This document shows, in pieces, positions 1 through 7,718 of a stretch of DNA of 64,000 nucleotides. The DNA lies in assembly GCA_015233135.1 (NCBI GenBank), contig JADFYH010000009.1, forward strand, positions 23,059-87,058, given 5' to 3'. A program made the translations under genes and the position numbers. How positions within the stretch are numbered: position 1 is the first letter of the stretch; each line of letters starts with the position of its first letter. The stretch is from Deltaproteobacteria bacterium. Lineage in GTDB: Bacteria > UBA10199 > JADFYH01. The notes below the pieces were generated by a model. The model was given only the letters and a program-made list of their open reading frames with translations, had not been told where the DNA came from and did not search any database.

Positions 1-1
1 A

Positions 2-205
2 ATTGATTTATTGCTCGAAATCCCCTTTGAGATTTTTTTGGATTCTAAAAAGGTTAGTTATCAAGAAAGAACTTATTCGGGTAAAACCATCCAGATGCCT
101 TTTTACCAATGGCAGGGACACACCATCTGGGGCGCGACTGGGCTTATTGTAAAACAAATAGTGGATTTGATTTTAAAAGTGGAGCAAGAGAAGCAGAGCG
201 CCTAA
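2..205 (+). CDS. NUDIX hydrolase (CoA pyrophosphatase-like), C-terminal fragment
   Basis: This is the 3' end of a gene that begins before the window; the frame is open from base 2 to the TAA at 203-205. The visible tail carries FYQWQGHTIWGATG followed by an amphipathic helix. That matches the C-terminal end I know from NUDIX CoA-pyrophosphatase-type proteins, where an I/VWG-T/A-T motif precedes the last helix. The catalytic NUDIX box lies outside the window, so the assignment rests on the tail alone. An internal TTG at 11 could be mistaken for a start but the frame continues upstream. Confidence 0.6.
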   Translation: MDLLLEIPFEIFLDSKKVSYQERTYSGKTIQMPFYQWQGHTIWGATGLIVKQIVDLILKVEQEKQSA

Positions 206-229
206 CTTTGTCATTGAATTAAAAAACTT

Positions 230-580
230 ATGAAAAAAACAATTCTCCTCCTTATTCTAATCGCCTTCGCCTCTTGCGCAGGTCGCACTCCGAACAATCA
301 TACGGCCGAGAAGATCATCAAACACTACTTTAAAAAATACGCCAAAAAATATCCCAATTCCGAATTTGGAAGAACTGCTGTAGAGAAAATCGAGATCAGT
401 AGTGTCCAAGAAAACCAGAAAAATGTGGCCCATGCCCAGGCAAAGCTCATTTTGAGTAATGGGGAACAAGTTCCCATTCTCATGGGTTTTCTCTACAAGG
501 CACCTCTGGGCTGGAGAGCTCAGGGTTGGGAGAAGCTAAGTCCAAAACTCCAGACCGCTGCGAATAGCTCTGCCAAGTAA
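230..580 (+). CDS. Small predicted lipoprotein, function unknown
   Basis: A 116-residue protein. Residues 1-15 form a lysine-led hydrophobic signal and end in a lipobox (AFASC), so Cys16 should be lipidated after signal peptidase II cleavage. The mature part is about 100 residues, basic at first (HYFKKYAKKYPNSEFG) and then a probable small alpha+beta domain ending in a tryptophan-containing segment (GWRAQGWEKL). I do not recognise the family. Its last 101 bases overlap the 3' end of comEC on the opposite strand, an unusually long convergent overlap. The gene follows the NUDIX gene by 24 bases and may share its transcript. Confidence 0.7.
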   Translation: MKKTILLLILIAFASCAGRTPNNHTAEKIIKHYFKKYAKKYPNSEFGRTAVEKIEISSVQENQKNVAHAQAKLILSNGEQVPILMGFLYKAPLGWRAQGWEKLSPKLQTAANSSAK

Positions 581-3095
581 GCCTTGGACTTTTCCATTCC
601 AACACAATTTCACCCTCAAGATCTGTTCGCAGCAATTCAATGTTTCGCGCAGCATAACGCTCCAAAACCACCTGCCGTGGAAAACCAAAACGATTGTTCT
701 GTCCTACTCCCATCAAGGCAATGCGGGGATGAACCCGGTTTAAAAACACCTCGCTGGAGGAACTGTTGCTGCCGTGGTGAGGCACTTTGAGTATTGTCGA
801 AAAAAGTTCTGTGCGATTCGCCAAAAAGTCTTCACTCTCCTCTTCAATATCCCCCGGCAACAGCATCGAAAAATTTTGTGACGTTAATTTTAAAACCATC
901 GAACGATTGTTCACGGCGGTGTTGCTGGATTTTTCCAGCAGATTTAACTGATCGGGAGGAAAGAAGGCCTCCATTTTTACTCCTTCCAAATTCCAGGGGA
1001 TATCCCCTTCTTTAATTTTTTTGAGTGCAATTTTTTGCAAGGCCAACTCTTTTAAAATCTCCTGAAAACTCTCTGTCAGTGCCGTTTCCCCGTTGTACCA
1101 CAGCTCTTTGATGGGATAATGCTTCAACAAACTCAGAATCCCCAAATAATGATCGGGATGCGGATGACTGATGACCGCCACGTCGATTTGAGGAAATTGA
1201 TTTTGTAATAGATAAGGGAAAAGCACGTGTTCTCCCACATCGGTCTTCGAGCCCACTATTCCTCCGCCATCCAACAGGATTGTTTTGGCACCCGGAAGTT
1301 CAAGCAGCATGGCATCTCCCTGCCCCACATCCAAAAAATGAATCTTGATTTGATGAGAATAATGCCTTGTAAAATAGGGCTGAACCCAAAGGAACAGATT
1401 CCCCAAAAAAACAAAAAACAGGATTTTTTTGAAATGCTTGAGCGGAGGAAAAATCAGAAGAAGTAAAAACACATAAGCCGCAATACATTGGCTGGCATTA
1501 AAACCAGACACCGAAGACGAGGCCCAGGGAAAAGACGCAAAAAGTTTGAGAATCTGAAGAGAAATACGACCAAAAAAAACCAGGGCTTTCAGCAGAAACA
1601 AACTGGGCAGACCCAGACACTTAAACAACATCCAGCTGATTCCCAAAGGCATGAGGATAACGCTGTAGTAAGGAACTAAAATTAAATTCACCCCCGGTGC
1701 GATCCAACTCAGCTGATGAAATGCATGGGCAAGTAGAGGCAGCAGGCCTATTTGCACGACTAGAGAGGAGAGAAAAAGACTCACTATTTTATGTTTTTTT
1801 GAACTCCTATCTACGATTGTTCTCCCCTCTCCCTCCGAGGGGAGAGGGCCAGGGAGAGGGTGATCCCGCGTGCACTTGAGCTTCACCCTCCCCTGAATCC
1901 CCTCCCCTCGAGGGAGGGGAGACTGTGCACTCAAGCAAAATTCAACTCTTGGCAAAGCTGCCAGAATAAAAAATATAGACAGAAAAGAAAGCTGAAATGA
2001 AAGCTCAAAAAGCTGAAGGGGATAAAATACTAAAATCCAGAGAGCGGCATTAACCAATATAGAAAGCGCATCTGAATTTTTTCGCAAAAGTACTAGCAAA
2101 CTCAATACAAAAAAACTCAGGATAGAGCGTAAGACCGAGGAGGAAAATCCCACCAGATAAGCATAAAATAAGACTGGGATAAAGCTGAAGATGAGAGAAA
2201 GTTTTTTAACTGACACATGGAGTAACAAGCGAGGAAAAAGAGAAAAAAAGATTCGAAACAGGGCATAAAAAAATCCGCTCACCATGGCCATATGCAAGCC
2301 TGAAACAACAATGAGATGACTGGTTCCCGTTTTTCGAAACAACTCCTCGACAGAATCCGGAATTTTTCTCTCGCCCAGCAACAGGGCCTCTATCCATTCT
2401 CTTTGATTGGTGTCCGAAACAGTCTGCAGCTCTTGTTTCAATTTTTTCAGAATTTTATTTTTTGCTTTTAAAAAGAAGTTTTTTTCTTCCCCAATTTTTA
2501 CAACAAATTCGGCTTGTTCCACCCAGGCCTGTACCAATACGCCTTGTCGTTTAAGGGTTTCCTGGTAATTGGGCAGTCCAAAATTTTTGAAGGAAGTGAC
2601 TTCACCGAAACGACTGACCAGCTGCACCACATCTCCTTCTTCCACTGCAGGTTCCCCATTTTGCACAGTCAGCCATACATTCCCCCGCACCTCGCTCACC
2701 TCATTTTCTCTTTTGATGGCAAGCGCAGAAAGTAAAATTCGAAAGGGCCCTGGTGCAATCCCTTCGGGCCTTTGTTGAACTCGAGCAATAAGATAAATTT
2801 TGGGTGTGTTTAAATAAGAAGACAGGTTAGAACTTTGTACAAAACTTTTTTGATTGAAATGAGCCGAGAAATTTCCGGCGAAGAAGAAAAGAAAAAAAAT
2901 ACTAAATTCCCTTCTCCTTGAGGAGAAGATGCCCGTAGGGCGGTTGAGGTGAGGATGCAAATTGCGGGAGGGAAATAATAAAACCAGAAAAAAGATGGAA
3001 AGGCTGAGGGAAATTCTCAGAGGGATTTCACAATAAAGAAAACTACAAATGCCAAAACAAAAGCCCAACAAGGGCGGCAATAAAGGTCGCTTCAT
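480..3095 (-). CDS. comEC: ComEC/Rec2 DNA-uptake channel protein
   Basis: ComEC forms the inner-membrane channel that carries single-stranded DNA into the cell during natural transformation. The 871-residue protein has N-terminal membrane helices and a soluble N-terminal domain, then the polytopic competence domain with the conserved SHLIVVSGLHMAMVSG stretch (about 259-274). A C-terminal metallo-beta-lactamase-fold domain follows with LDVGQGDAMLL and the metal-binding HPHPDH. Length is slightly above the usual 700-850. Two segments look repeat-derived and in frame: about residues 45-63 and 391-428. The last ~30 residues have no family match I recognise and overlap the lipoprotein gene. No other competence gene is present here. 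Confidence 0.9.
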   Translation of the reverse strand: MKRPLLPPLLGFCFGICSFLYCEIPLRISLSLSIFFLVLLFPSRNLHPHLNRPTGIFSSRRREFSIFFLFFFAGNFSAHFNQKSFVQSSNLSSYLNTPKIYLIARVQQRPEGIAPGPFRILLSALAIKRENEVSEVRGNVWLTVQNGEPAVEEGDVVQLVSRFGEVTSFKNFGLPNYQETLKRQGVLVQAWVEQAEFVVKIGEEKNFFLKAKNKILKKLKQELQTVSDTNQREWIEALLLGERKIPDSVEELFRKTGTSHLIVVSGLHMAMVSGFFYALFRIFFSLFPRLLLHVSVKKLSLIFSFIPVLFYAYLVGFSSSVLRSILSFFVLSLLVLLRKNSDALSILVNAALWILVFYPLQLFELSFQLSFLSIFFILAALPRVEFCLSAQSPLPRGEGIQGRVKLKCTRDHPLPGPLPSEGEGRTIVDRSSKKHKIVSLFLSSLVVQIGLLPLLAHAFHQLSWIAPGVNLILVPYYSVILMPLGISWMLFKCLGLPSLFLLKALVFFGRISLQILKLFASFPWASSSVSGFNASQCIAAYVFLLLLIFPPLKHFKKILFFVFLGNLFLWVQPYFTRHYSHQIKIHFLDVGQGDAMLLELPGAKTILLDGGGIVGSKTDVGEHVLFPYLLQNQFPQIDVAVISHPHPDHYLGILSLLKHYPIKELWYNGETALTESFQEILKELALQKIALKKIKEGDIPWNLEGVKMEAFFPPDQLNLLEKSSNTAVNNRSMVLKLTSQNFSMLLPGDIEEESEDFLANRTELFSTILKVPHHGSNSSSSEVFLNRVHPRIALMGVGQNNRFGFPRQVVLERYAARNIELLRTDLEGEIVLEWKSPRLTWQSYSQRSGVLDLASPNPELSSPEVPCRENP
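1812..1925. repeat. REP-like GC-rich palindromes, two head-to-head copies inside comEC
   Basis: Two inverted GC-rich hairpin units lie back to back. The first contains CTCCCCTCTCCCT then GAGGGGAGAGGG, and ends in GGTGATC and GTGCACTT. The second is its mirror, with GTGCACTCAAG at the far end. The same motif string recurs at 11866-11912. Both units are read in frame by comEC and add about 38 Pro/Gly/Arg-rich residues. The arrangement resembles the paired REP units known as BIMEs, but the family is not one I can name. Confidence 0.75.
2907..2957. repeat. REP-like repeat inside the comEC N-terminus
   Basis: The plus strand reads CCTTCTCCTTGAGGAGAAG followed by a stretch containing CCCGTAGGGCGG and GGTTGAGGTGAGG. 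It is a short hairpin plus tail of the type commonly dispersed in proteobacterial genomes. ComEC reads through it in frame (roughly residues 45-63, LHPHLNRPTG then IFSSRRREF), between two hydrophobic segments. The identification as a dispersed repeat is from its form; only one copy of this exact type is in the window. Confidence 0.5.
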
Positions 3096-3160
3096 GAAAT
3101 AGAAGGATGGGGAAGGCTGAGGCTAAAAAACATGGAGGGAAGAAATTGGCAAGAAAAACA

Positions 3161-3808
3161 TCACCCCGGCAACTTTGGAGAACTCAAAAGTGCCTCCTGC
3201 AAAGGCTTGGCAAGTTCCTCGTCAATCTGCTGACTCAAGTCCAGAACCAAATTGCGAATACGATCATAGCGGGTGTTGCCGCCCCGATTTCCCAGGACCA
3301 GACCTAGGCGAGTACGTAATCCCTTTAAAAAAATTCTGGCCTTCTGCGTCGGATGGCGCTTCGCCATTTCAATGAAGGCGTGCACGTTAATACCGTTGAG
3401 CAAAAGCTGACCTTCTTCAATATAAAAGGCAATGCCATCGACGGTTTCATCAAATTTGCGTTTAAGCCGCCCACTAATTTTGGTGAGGATGCCATGCAAC
3501 ATAGCCGCAAAGAGGGCCAGCTGTTCCGGATCTTTGATATTATCCATCGCCCAACGGCGATAGGCTTCTAATTTTCGGGAGACATCACTCCAATAAGAGG
3601 GGGATAAATGCGAAAGATTTTCCGCGATCATCTTGACCAAATCCTGCTTGTTCATCAAGATACGCCCAGCCATGAAATCTAGAGTGCTTCCGTCCATGCT
3701 GAACAGCCAACTCTGCGGGGGAAGCGCGTGTTCCTCAATGGAGGGCTGAGGGACAGAGACTTGAGGTAAGACTGGAGGCAGTTTTATATTGTTATTAAAA
3801 TCAACCAT
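3161..3808 (-). CDS. Hypothetical protein, helical, 215 residues
   Basis: Not recognised. The first ~35 residues are proline-rich and probably unstructured. The rest is predominantly helical with a conserved-looking core (SYWSDVSRKLEAYRRWAMDNI, about 90-111) and a basic segment around NRGGNTRYDRIRNL near the end. There is no signal peptide, membrane span or cysteine pattern. It is read in the same direction as comEC, 65 bases upstream, and may be co-transcribed with it. Its ATG is only 12 bases from the divergent ATG of the alkyltransferase gene, so any promoter for either gene must overlap the other's start. Confidence 0.65.
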   Translation of the reverse strand: MVDFNNNIKLPPVLPQVSVPQPSIEEHALPPQSWLFSMDGSTLDFMAGRILMNKQDLVKMIAENLSHLSPSYWSDVSRKLEAYRRWAMDNIKDPEQLALFAAMLHGILTKISGRLKRKFDETVDGIAFYIEEGQLLLNGINVHAFIEMAKRHPTQKARIFLKGLRTRLGLVLGNRGGNTRYDRIRNLVLDLSQQIDEELAKPLQEALLSSPKLPG

Positions 3809-3820
3809 GGTTAAATCTCA

Positions 3821-4336
3821 ATGACAAAAAATCACTCTAAACTCCTCCACTACACCTTTTTTGATTCCACCTTAGGAAAACTCTGGATCACGTTACACAA
3901 AAAAAAACTCTGCGGAATCTATTTTCATTCCAGCGATCTTTACTATTTCCAGCACAAACACAAATATACCTTGAAGGCAATTGTCAAACTTCCCTCAGTG
4001 CTGGAAAGAGAGCTGACGGATTATTTTAAGGGCAAATTAAAAAAATTCCAATATCCCATTTGCTTTTTAACAGGCACTGCTTTTCAACAAAAGGTTTGGC
4101 AAGTCCTAACAAAAATTCCTTATGGCCGCACCAAAACCTATGGAGAGGTCGCCAAAGCGGTAAAATCCCCCAAGGCAGCACGAGCAGTAGGCTCAGCCAA
4201 TGGCTCTAATCAAATTCCGATTGTCGTTCCCTGTCACCGTGTTGTAGCATCTAAGTCCCTCGGTGGGTACTCGGAGGGATTGGATATTAAAAAACAACTT
4301 CTGCAATTGGAATCAGGTATAAGGTTTAAGGTTTAA
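3821..4336 (+). CDS. ogt: Methylated-DNA--protein-cysteine methyltransferase
   Basis: A suicide repair protein that moves methyl groups from O6-methylguanine or O4-methylthymine to its own cysteine. The 171-residue protein has the family layout: a small N-terminal domain and a C-terminal DNA-binding domain with FQQKVWQVLTKIPYGRTKTYGEVA, the asparagine hinge region GSANGSNQIP, and the active-site PCHRVV near residue 140. It lacks an N-terminal AraC-type Ada domain, so it is the Ogt/AGT form. The last codons and stop lie inside a heptamer repeat array, which supplies the final GIRFKV. Confidence 0.9.
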   Translation: MTKNHSKLLHYTFFDSTLGKLWITLHKKKLCGIYFHSSDLYYFQHKHKYTLKAIVKLPSVLERELTDYFKGKLKKFQYPICFLTGTAFQQKVWQVLTKIPYGRTKTYGEVAKAVKSPKAARAVGSANGSNQIPIVVPCHRVVASKSLGGYSEGLDIKKQLLQLESGIRFKV

Positions 4337-4402
4337 GGCGTAAGGTATAAGGGAAGAAGATTTCCTTACCCTGTGCCTTAAACCTTATACCTTAAACCTT
4401 AC
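4316..4402. repeat. Inverted heptamer array (TTTAAGG type)
   Basis: Left half: tandem 7-bp units TATAAGG, TTTAAGG, TTTAAGG, CGTAAGG, TATAAGG. Right half, from about 4364: the reverse complement set (CCTTAAA, CCTTATA and variants). The two halves can fold into one long imperfect stem with a short loop near 4353-4363. The array begins inside the last codons of ogt and stops a few bases before the next gene's ATG. A sister array of the same unit is at 13146-13228. Confidence 0.85.
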
Positions 4403-4407
4403 ATGAA

Positions 4408-5322
4408 ATGCCACTTCCCCTCAAAGAAACCCCTCAAGGGGTACTCATCGGAGACGTAGAATTCGTTTGGGCACGCAACGCCAAGGAGTTTTTCTTTTCC
4501 AACTCCATTGTGGTTCACACCCCCGATGCTTTGGTGGTGGACCCCTCCGCCAACTTCAGTTTTTTTGAGCACCTCGCTTCTCAAAACAAGGTGCGCACCG
4601 TAGTCAATTCTCATTATCACATCGACCATCGCTCGCTGAATCATCTCTTCAGCAACGCCCAGTTTTTGTGTCACGAAAAAGACCGGGAGGCGATACTATC
4701 GTTTGATAATTATCTTAAATATGCCGATCAAAATCAGGATTCGTCTTATGTGATGTGGCTGAAAGGCATTTTTTCTTCTCTGGAAATTGATCGAGAAGTG
4801 ATTCACGAAACGCTGAAAGACAAACAATATCTGCCGGTGAAAGGGCTTAAAATTGAAGTAGTGCATTTACCCGGACACACCCCCGGCCACATGGGTTTTT
4901 ATTTTGAGGCTTTGAAAATTCTCTATGTTTCGGACATCGATCTCACCCCCACTGGCCCTTGGTATGCCAATATTTCCTCCAACATTGATCAATTCATTGC
5001 CTCTATAGCACGCATCAAGGCTATTCCAGCCGACTATTACATTAGTTCTCATGGGGAACGCGTATATGAACCTGAAAAGTTTTTGGAAAAACTTTCACGT
5101 TTTGAAGTGGCTTTTGAAAAGAGAGACCAACGAATTTTGGAGAGCCTAAAAGAAGCACCCAAAGATTTAGAAACACTTTCAAAGGTGGGAATTATTTATA
5201 AAAGCTCTCAGCTCACAGATCCACTACGCAGTTGTTTCGAACGGCAGATGATAGAGAAACATCTAGAGCGTTTGGAGAAGCAAGGAAAGATTAGACAGGA
5301 AAAGAGCTTGTTTATGCTCTAA
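4408..5322 (+). CDS. Metallo-beta-lactamase-fold hydrolase (LACTB2-like)
   Basis: A soluble 304-residue hydrolase of the MBL superfamily. Metal ligands are visible: HYHIDH near residue 73, the LPGHTPGH strand and its histidine near 157, the aspartate in YVSDIDLTP, and a late histidine in SSHGE. The C-terminal ~70 residues (from about 235) look like the winged-helix tail found in LACTB2/CaiH-type members. The substrate cannot be inferred; related enzymes include ribonucleases and thioesterases. The ATG lies just beyond the heptamer array, with no clear Shine-Dalgarno. The 3' end overlaps the convergent gene by four bases. Confidence 0.8.
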   Translation: MPLPLKETPQGVLIGDVEFVWARNAKEFFFSNSIVVHTPDALVVDPSANFSFFEHLASQNKVRTVVNSHYHIDHRSLNHLFSNAQFLCHEKDREAILSFDNYLKYADQNQDSSYVMWLKGIFSSLEIDREVIHETLKDKQYLPVKGLKIEVVHLPGHTPGHMGFYFEALKILYVSDIDLTPTGPWYANISSNIDQFIASIARIKAIPADYYISSHGERVYEPEKFLEKLSRFEVAFEKRDQRILESLKEAPKDLETLSKVGIIYKSSQLTDPLRSCFERQMIEKHLERLEKQGKIRQEKSLFML

Positions 5323-5630
5323 TGAAGAACCACCAAAGGCACAATCACCCCACCCAAAGCCAAAATACCAGCGAGGATACCAATGATCATCACAGTATGC
5401 CTCTCTCCTTTGGTTTCATAAGAACCTGTATCCAACTCTTGCGCCTTACCTGAAAAATTTCCTTCAGGCAGATCTTGATAAGTCAGCTCCATTGAAGCCC
5501 CCCTCTCCCTTGCTTGCCCGCCAGTCTTTTGGAGGGAGGGAAGGGGGTGATCAGTCCCTCGAGCGAAAGCAGGGGTATTTGAAAATATTAAAAAAGAGAA
5601 AAGAGAAAAGAAAAGGAGAGTTTTTTTCAT
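5319..5630 (-). CDS. Small secreted or membrane protein with repeat-derived segment
   Basis: A 103-residue protein if started at the ATG at 5630 (a TTG at 5639 would add three residues). It has a signal peptide (MKKTLLFFSLFSFLIF, then about 10 more residues to a likely cleavage after AFA). A middle segment rich in Pro, Gly and Arg (GTDHPLPSLQKTGGQARERG) is encoded by a REP-like repeat. A C-terminal transmembrane helix follows (MIIGILAGILALGGVIVPLVV). Family unknown. Without the repeat segment it would be a ~75-residue single-span protein. It follows iscA on the same strand by 12 bases. Confidence 0.55.
   Translation of the reverse strand: MKKTLLFFSLFSFLIFSNTPAFARGTDHPLPSLQKTGGQARERGASMELTYQDLPEGNFSGKAQELDTGSYETKGERHTVMIIGILAGILALGGVIVPLVVLH
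5497..5561. repeat. REP-like repeat inside the small membrane-protein gene
   Basis: GC-rich element containing CCCCCTCTCCCTTGC, then GGAGGGAGGGAAGGGGGTGATC and CCCTCGAG. It shares the CTCCCT...GAGGGAG...GGGTGATC order of the copies at 1812 and 11866 but has a longer, unrelated loop. It is read in frame by the overlapping minus-strand gene. Confidence 0.55.
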
Positions 5631-5642
5631 AGATAACAATCA

Positions 5643-5966
5643 TTAAACCGAAAAACTAGTGCCACACCCGCACGAACTTTTCGCATTGGGATTATGAAAG
5701 GTAAATCCTGAACTCATCAAGTCGGAATGATAATCAATGGTCACGCCATTTAAAAATAAATAACTTTTAGGATCGAGAAGGATCTTCACTCCATTTTGCT
5801 CCACCACTTGATCCTCCTCAGTGGCCTTTTCTTCAAAAGTAAACTTATAGGAAAGGCCCGCGCACCCCCCTCCCACAACTCCCACACGGACGGCAGAATC
5901 GGGGGTGTTCTGCTCAGTCAGCATTTTTTTGACATGATTGACAGCTTTTTCGGTGAGTGTAATCAC
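5643..5966 (-). CDS. iscA: A-type iron-sulfur carrier (IscA/ErpA family)
   Basis: A 107-residue A-type carrier that accepts Fe-S clusters from a scaffold and passes them to apoproteins. The three conserved cysteines are present: one in VGGGCAGLSYKF (about residue 34) and two in the terminal CGCGTSF motif. Length is standard. The ATG overlaps the stop of the upstream cysteine desulfurase by four bases, so the pair is probably translationally coupled. The exact subtype (IscA, ErpA or SufA) cannot be decided from sequence alone; the symbol follows the iscS linkage. Confidence 0.88.
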   Translation of the reverse strand: MITLTEKAVNHVKKMLTEQNTPDSAVRVGVVGGGCAGLSYKFTFEEKATEEDQVVEQNGVKILLDPKSYLFLNGVTIDYHSDLMSSGFTFHNPNAKSSCGCGTSFSV

Positions 5967-7153
5967 AATTCCTCCTTTGCCATTTCGTACTCTATAGACG
6001 AAGTTCGAATTTTATCAACCCCCTCTTTAATTCTCTGGGTGGCATAAGCTATTTCTTCTTCATTTGTAAGGCGGCCCAAACTAAAACGGGCACTCCATTC
6101 AACTTCTGCCTTACTCAATCCCAAGGCTTGCAAAACGTGAGAAGGCTTTGCTTTTACAGAGGTGCAAGTCGCCCCCGCAGAAAAAGCCAGGTCGCGCACT
6201 TCCATCATCAATTGCTGCACAGGCACATAATCGAAACGAACATTCAAATTATTGGTCAGACGATTTTCCAAGACCCCATTCAAATGAACATCTTCTATTT
6301 TATCTTGTAGCTGCTGCCAGAACATGTCTCGCAAACTTTTTAGCCTGATATTTTCAGAATCCATTTCCCGTTGCGCAATTTCACAGGCCTCCCCCAAACC
6401 AACAATTCCAGGGACATTGAGGGTGCCTGAACGCAAGCCGCCTTCATGCCCCCCTCCAAAAATAACGGGGCTCATATTAATTTTTGGATTTTTCGATCGA
6501 ACATACAAAGCACCAATGCCCTTAGGTCCATAAATTTTGTGGCCCGAAAGAGACAAAAGGTCGATGCCCATTTTTTCAACATCAATTTTAATTTTTCCAA
6601 GGGCCTGTGTGGCATCACAATGAAAAGCAAGCCCATGCTGCCTGGCAATCTTTCCAAGATCCTCGAGAGGATGCAAGCTGCCAATTTCATTATTTGCTCC
6701 CATGAGGCTGATCAAAAGGGTTTCGGGACGAAGATTCTTTTGTAGCTCCTCCAGATTTATTTTCCCCTGGGAATCTATGCTCAAGAAACTCACTTCAAAA
6801 CCTTCCTCTGTCAAATGACGAAGAGGATCTAACACCGCAGAATGTTCACTCACACAACTGAGGAGATGATTTCTTCTCTCACGATTCGCACGCGCATACC
6901 CCAAAATCGCCAAGTTATTGGATTCAGTCGCACCCGAAGTAAAATAGATTTCCTCTTTTTGAGCCCCCAAAAGAGAAGCAACTTGCAATCTGGCATTTTC
7001 TACAGCGGCTTCCGCTTCCCAGCCAAAGGCATGGGTTTTACTGGAGGCATTTCCAAATTTTTTAAAAAAATAAGGAAGCATAGCCTCTAAGACCCGTGAG
7101 TCTACAGGAGTGGTAGCATGATAATCGAGATAGATAGGAGTTTGGATTGGCAT
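5963..7153 (-). CDS. iscS: Cysteine desulfurase, IscS/NifS type
   Basis: A PLP enzyme that releases sulfur from L-cysteine as a persulfide for Fe-S clusters and thiolation. The 396-residue protein shows the N-terminal IYLDYHATTPVD, the PLP histidine region, the Schiff-base lysine in LSLSGHKIYGPKGIG, and the mobile-loop catalytic cysteine in AGATCTSVKAKPSHVL. That class I loop differs from the SufS copy at 11918. It is coupled to iscA. No iscU, hscB or fdx follows, so this is a short isc remnant beside a full SUF set. A 13-bp half-palindrome at 7200-7212 upstream resembles one before the Rrf2 gene. Confidence 0.93.
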   Translation of the reverse strand: MPIQTPIYLDYHATTPVDSRVLEAMLPYFFKKFGNASSKTHAFGWEAEAAVENARLQVASLLGAQKEEIYFTSGATESNNLAILGYARANRERRNHLLSCVSEHSAVLDPLRHLTEEGFEVSFLSIDSQGKINLEELQKNLRPETLLISLMGANNEIGSLHPLEDLGKIARQHGLAFHCDATQALGKIKIDVEKMGIDLLSLSGHKIYGPKGIGALYVRSKNPKINMSPVIFGGGHEGGLRSGTLNVPGIVGLGEACEIAQREMDSENIRLKSLRDMFWQQLQDKIEDVHLNGVLENRLTNNLNVRFDYVPVQQLMMEVRDLAFSAGATCTSVKAKPSHVLQALGLSKAEVEWSARFSLGRLTNEEEIAYATQRIKEGVDKIRTSSIEYEMAKEEL

Positions 7154-7199
7154 AATAGAAATTAAAATACCGCTTTACTTAAAATAAAAATCTCTTTTA

Positions 7200-7212
7200 G
7201 ACTATTCTGGTC
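7200..7212. promoter_or_regulatory. Possible Rrf2-type operator upstream of iscS
   Basis: GACTATTCTGGTC in the intergenic space between iscS and the divergent secreted-protein gene. It agrees at 9 of 13 positions with GACCTTGATGGTC at 7784-7796 before the Rrf2/suf genes. The short length makes chance agreement possible. Confidence 0.25.
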
Positions 7213-7244
7213 TCTCTTCAACATTTTTTTCTACAGGAGTTCTT

Positions 7245-7718
7245 ATGAAAATTAAAACCTTTGCCTTATCTTTCAGTCTGGTGGCCTTTGGTTTCGTCTC
7301 TCTAGCTTTTTCACAGGGCTATGACAAGGCGGCTCAAGAAAAAGCAGCCCGGGACAAAGAAGAAATCGTCAAAAGAGGACAAGCTCAGCAGCAATATAAC
7401 CAACCCACCCAAGCTCCTCAATATAATAAACAAGAGCCAAGCCCTCCCGTTTACCAAAACACCCCAGGATCAAAATCTGCCCAATTCATTCCCTGCCCGG
7501 TTACACAAATCGAGGCCAAAATCACCTCCAGTGTTCCCTCGGATTGGTGGGATACCCCTCAAGTAGGCAATCTGCAAAACACCCAAGTGACCAATATTGG
7601 CGGGATTCCTACCCTTCAATGCCTTTACTGGGCTTATGGAACAAACATCCCTCTGATGAAACGAGTCCCTGCGGGTTTGCAGTGTTCTGCCCAAAGTAAC
7701 GGATTCCAATGCCAGTAG
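7245..7718 (+). CDS. Secreted glutamine-rich hypothetical protein
   Basis: A 157-residue protein with a clear signal peptide (MKIKTFALSFSLVAFGFVSL, cleavage likely after AFS). A low-complexity, Gln/Pro/Lys-rich linker runs to about residue 80. The ~75-residue C-terminal domain has four cysteines (PCPVTQ, LQCLYWAYG, LQCSAQ, FQCQ) that could form two disulfides in the periplasm. An AGGAG ribosome site is six bases from the ATG. I do not recognise the domain. It lies between two Fe-S regulatory regions but nothing ties its function to them. Confidence 0.7.
   Translation: MKIKTFALSFSLVAFGFVSLAFSQGYDKAAQEKAARDKEEIVKRGQAQQQYNQPTQAPQYNKQEPSPPVYQNTPGSKSAQFIPCPVTQIEAKITSSVPSDWWDTPQVGNLQNTQVTNIGGIPTLQCLYWAYGTNIPLMKRVPAGLQCSAQSNGFQCQ

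Noticed and set aside
4316..4402. CRISPR-like array
   Set aside because: Units are 7 bp in direct tandem without spacers and with an inverted half; no cas gene is near.
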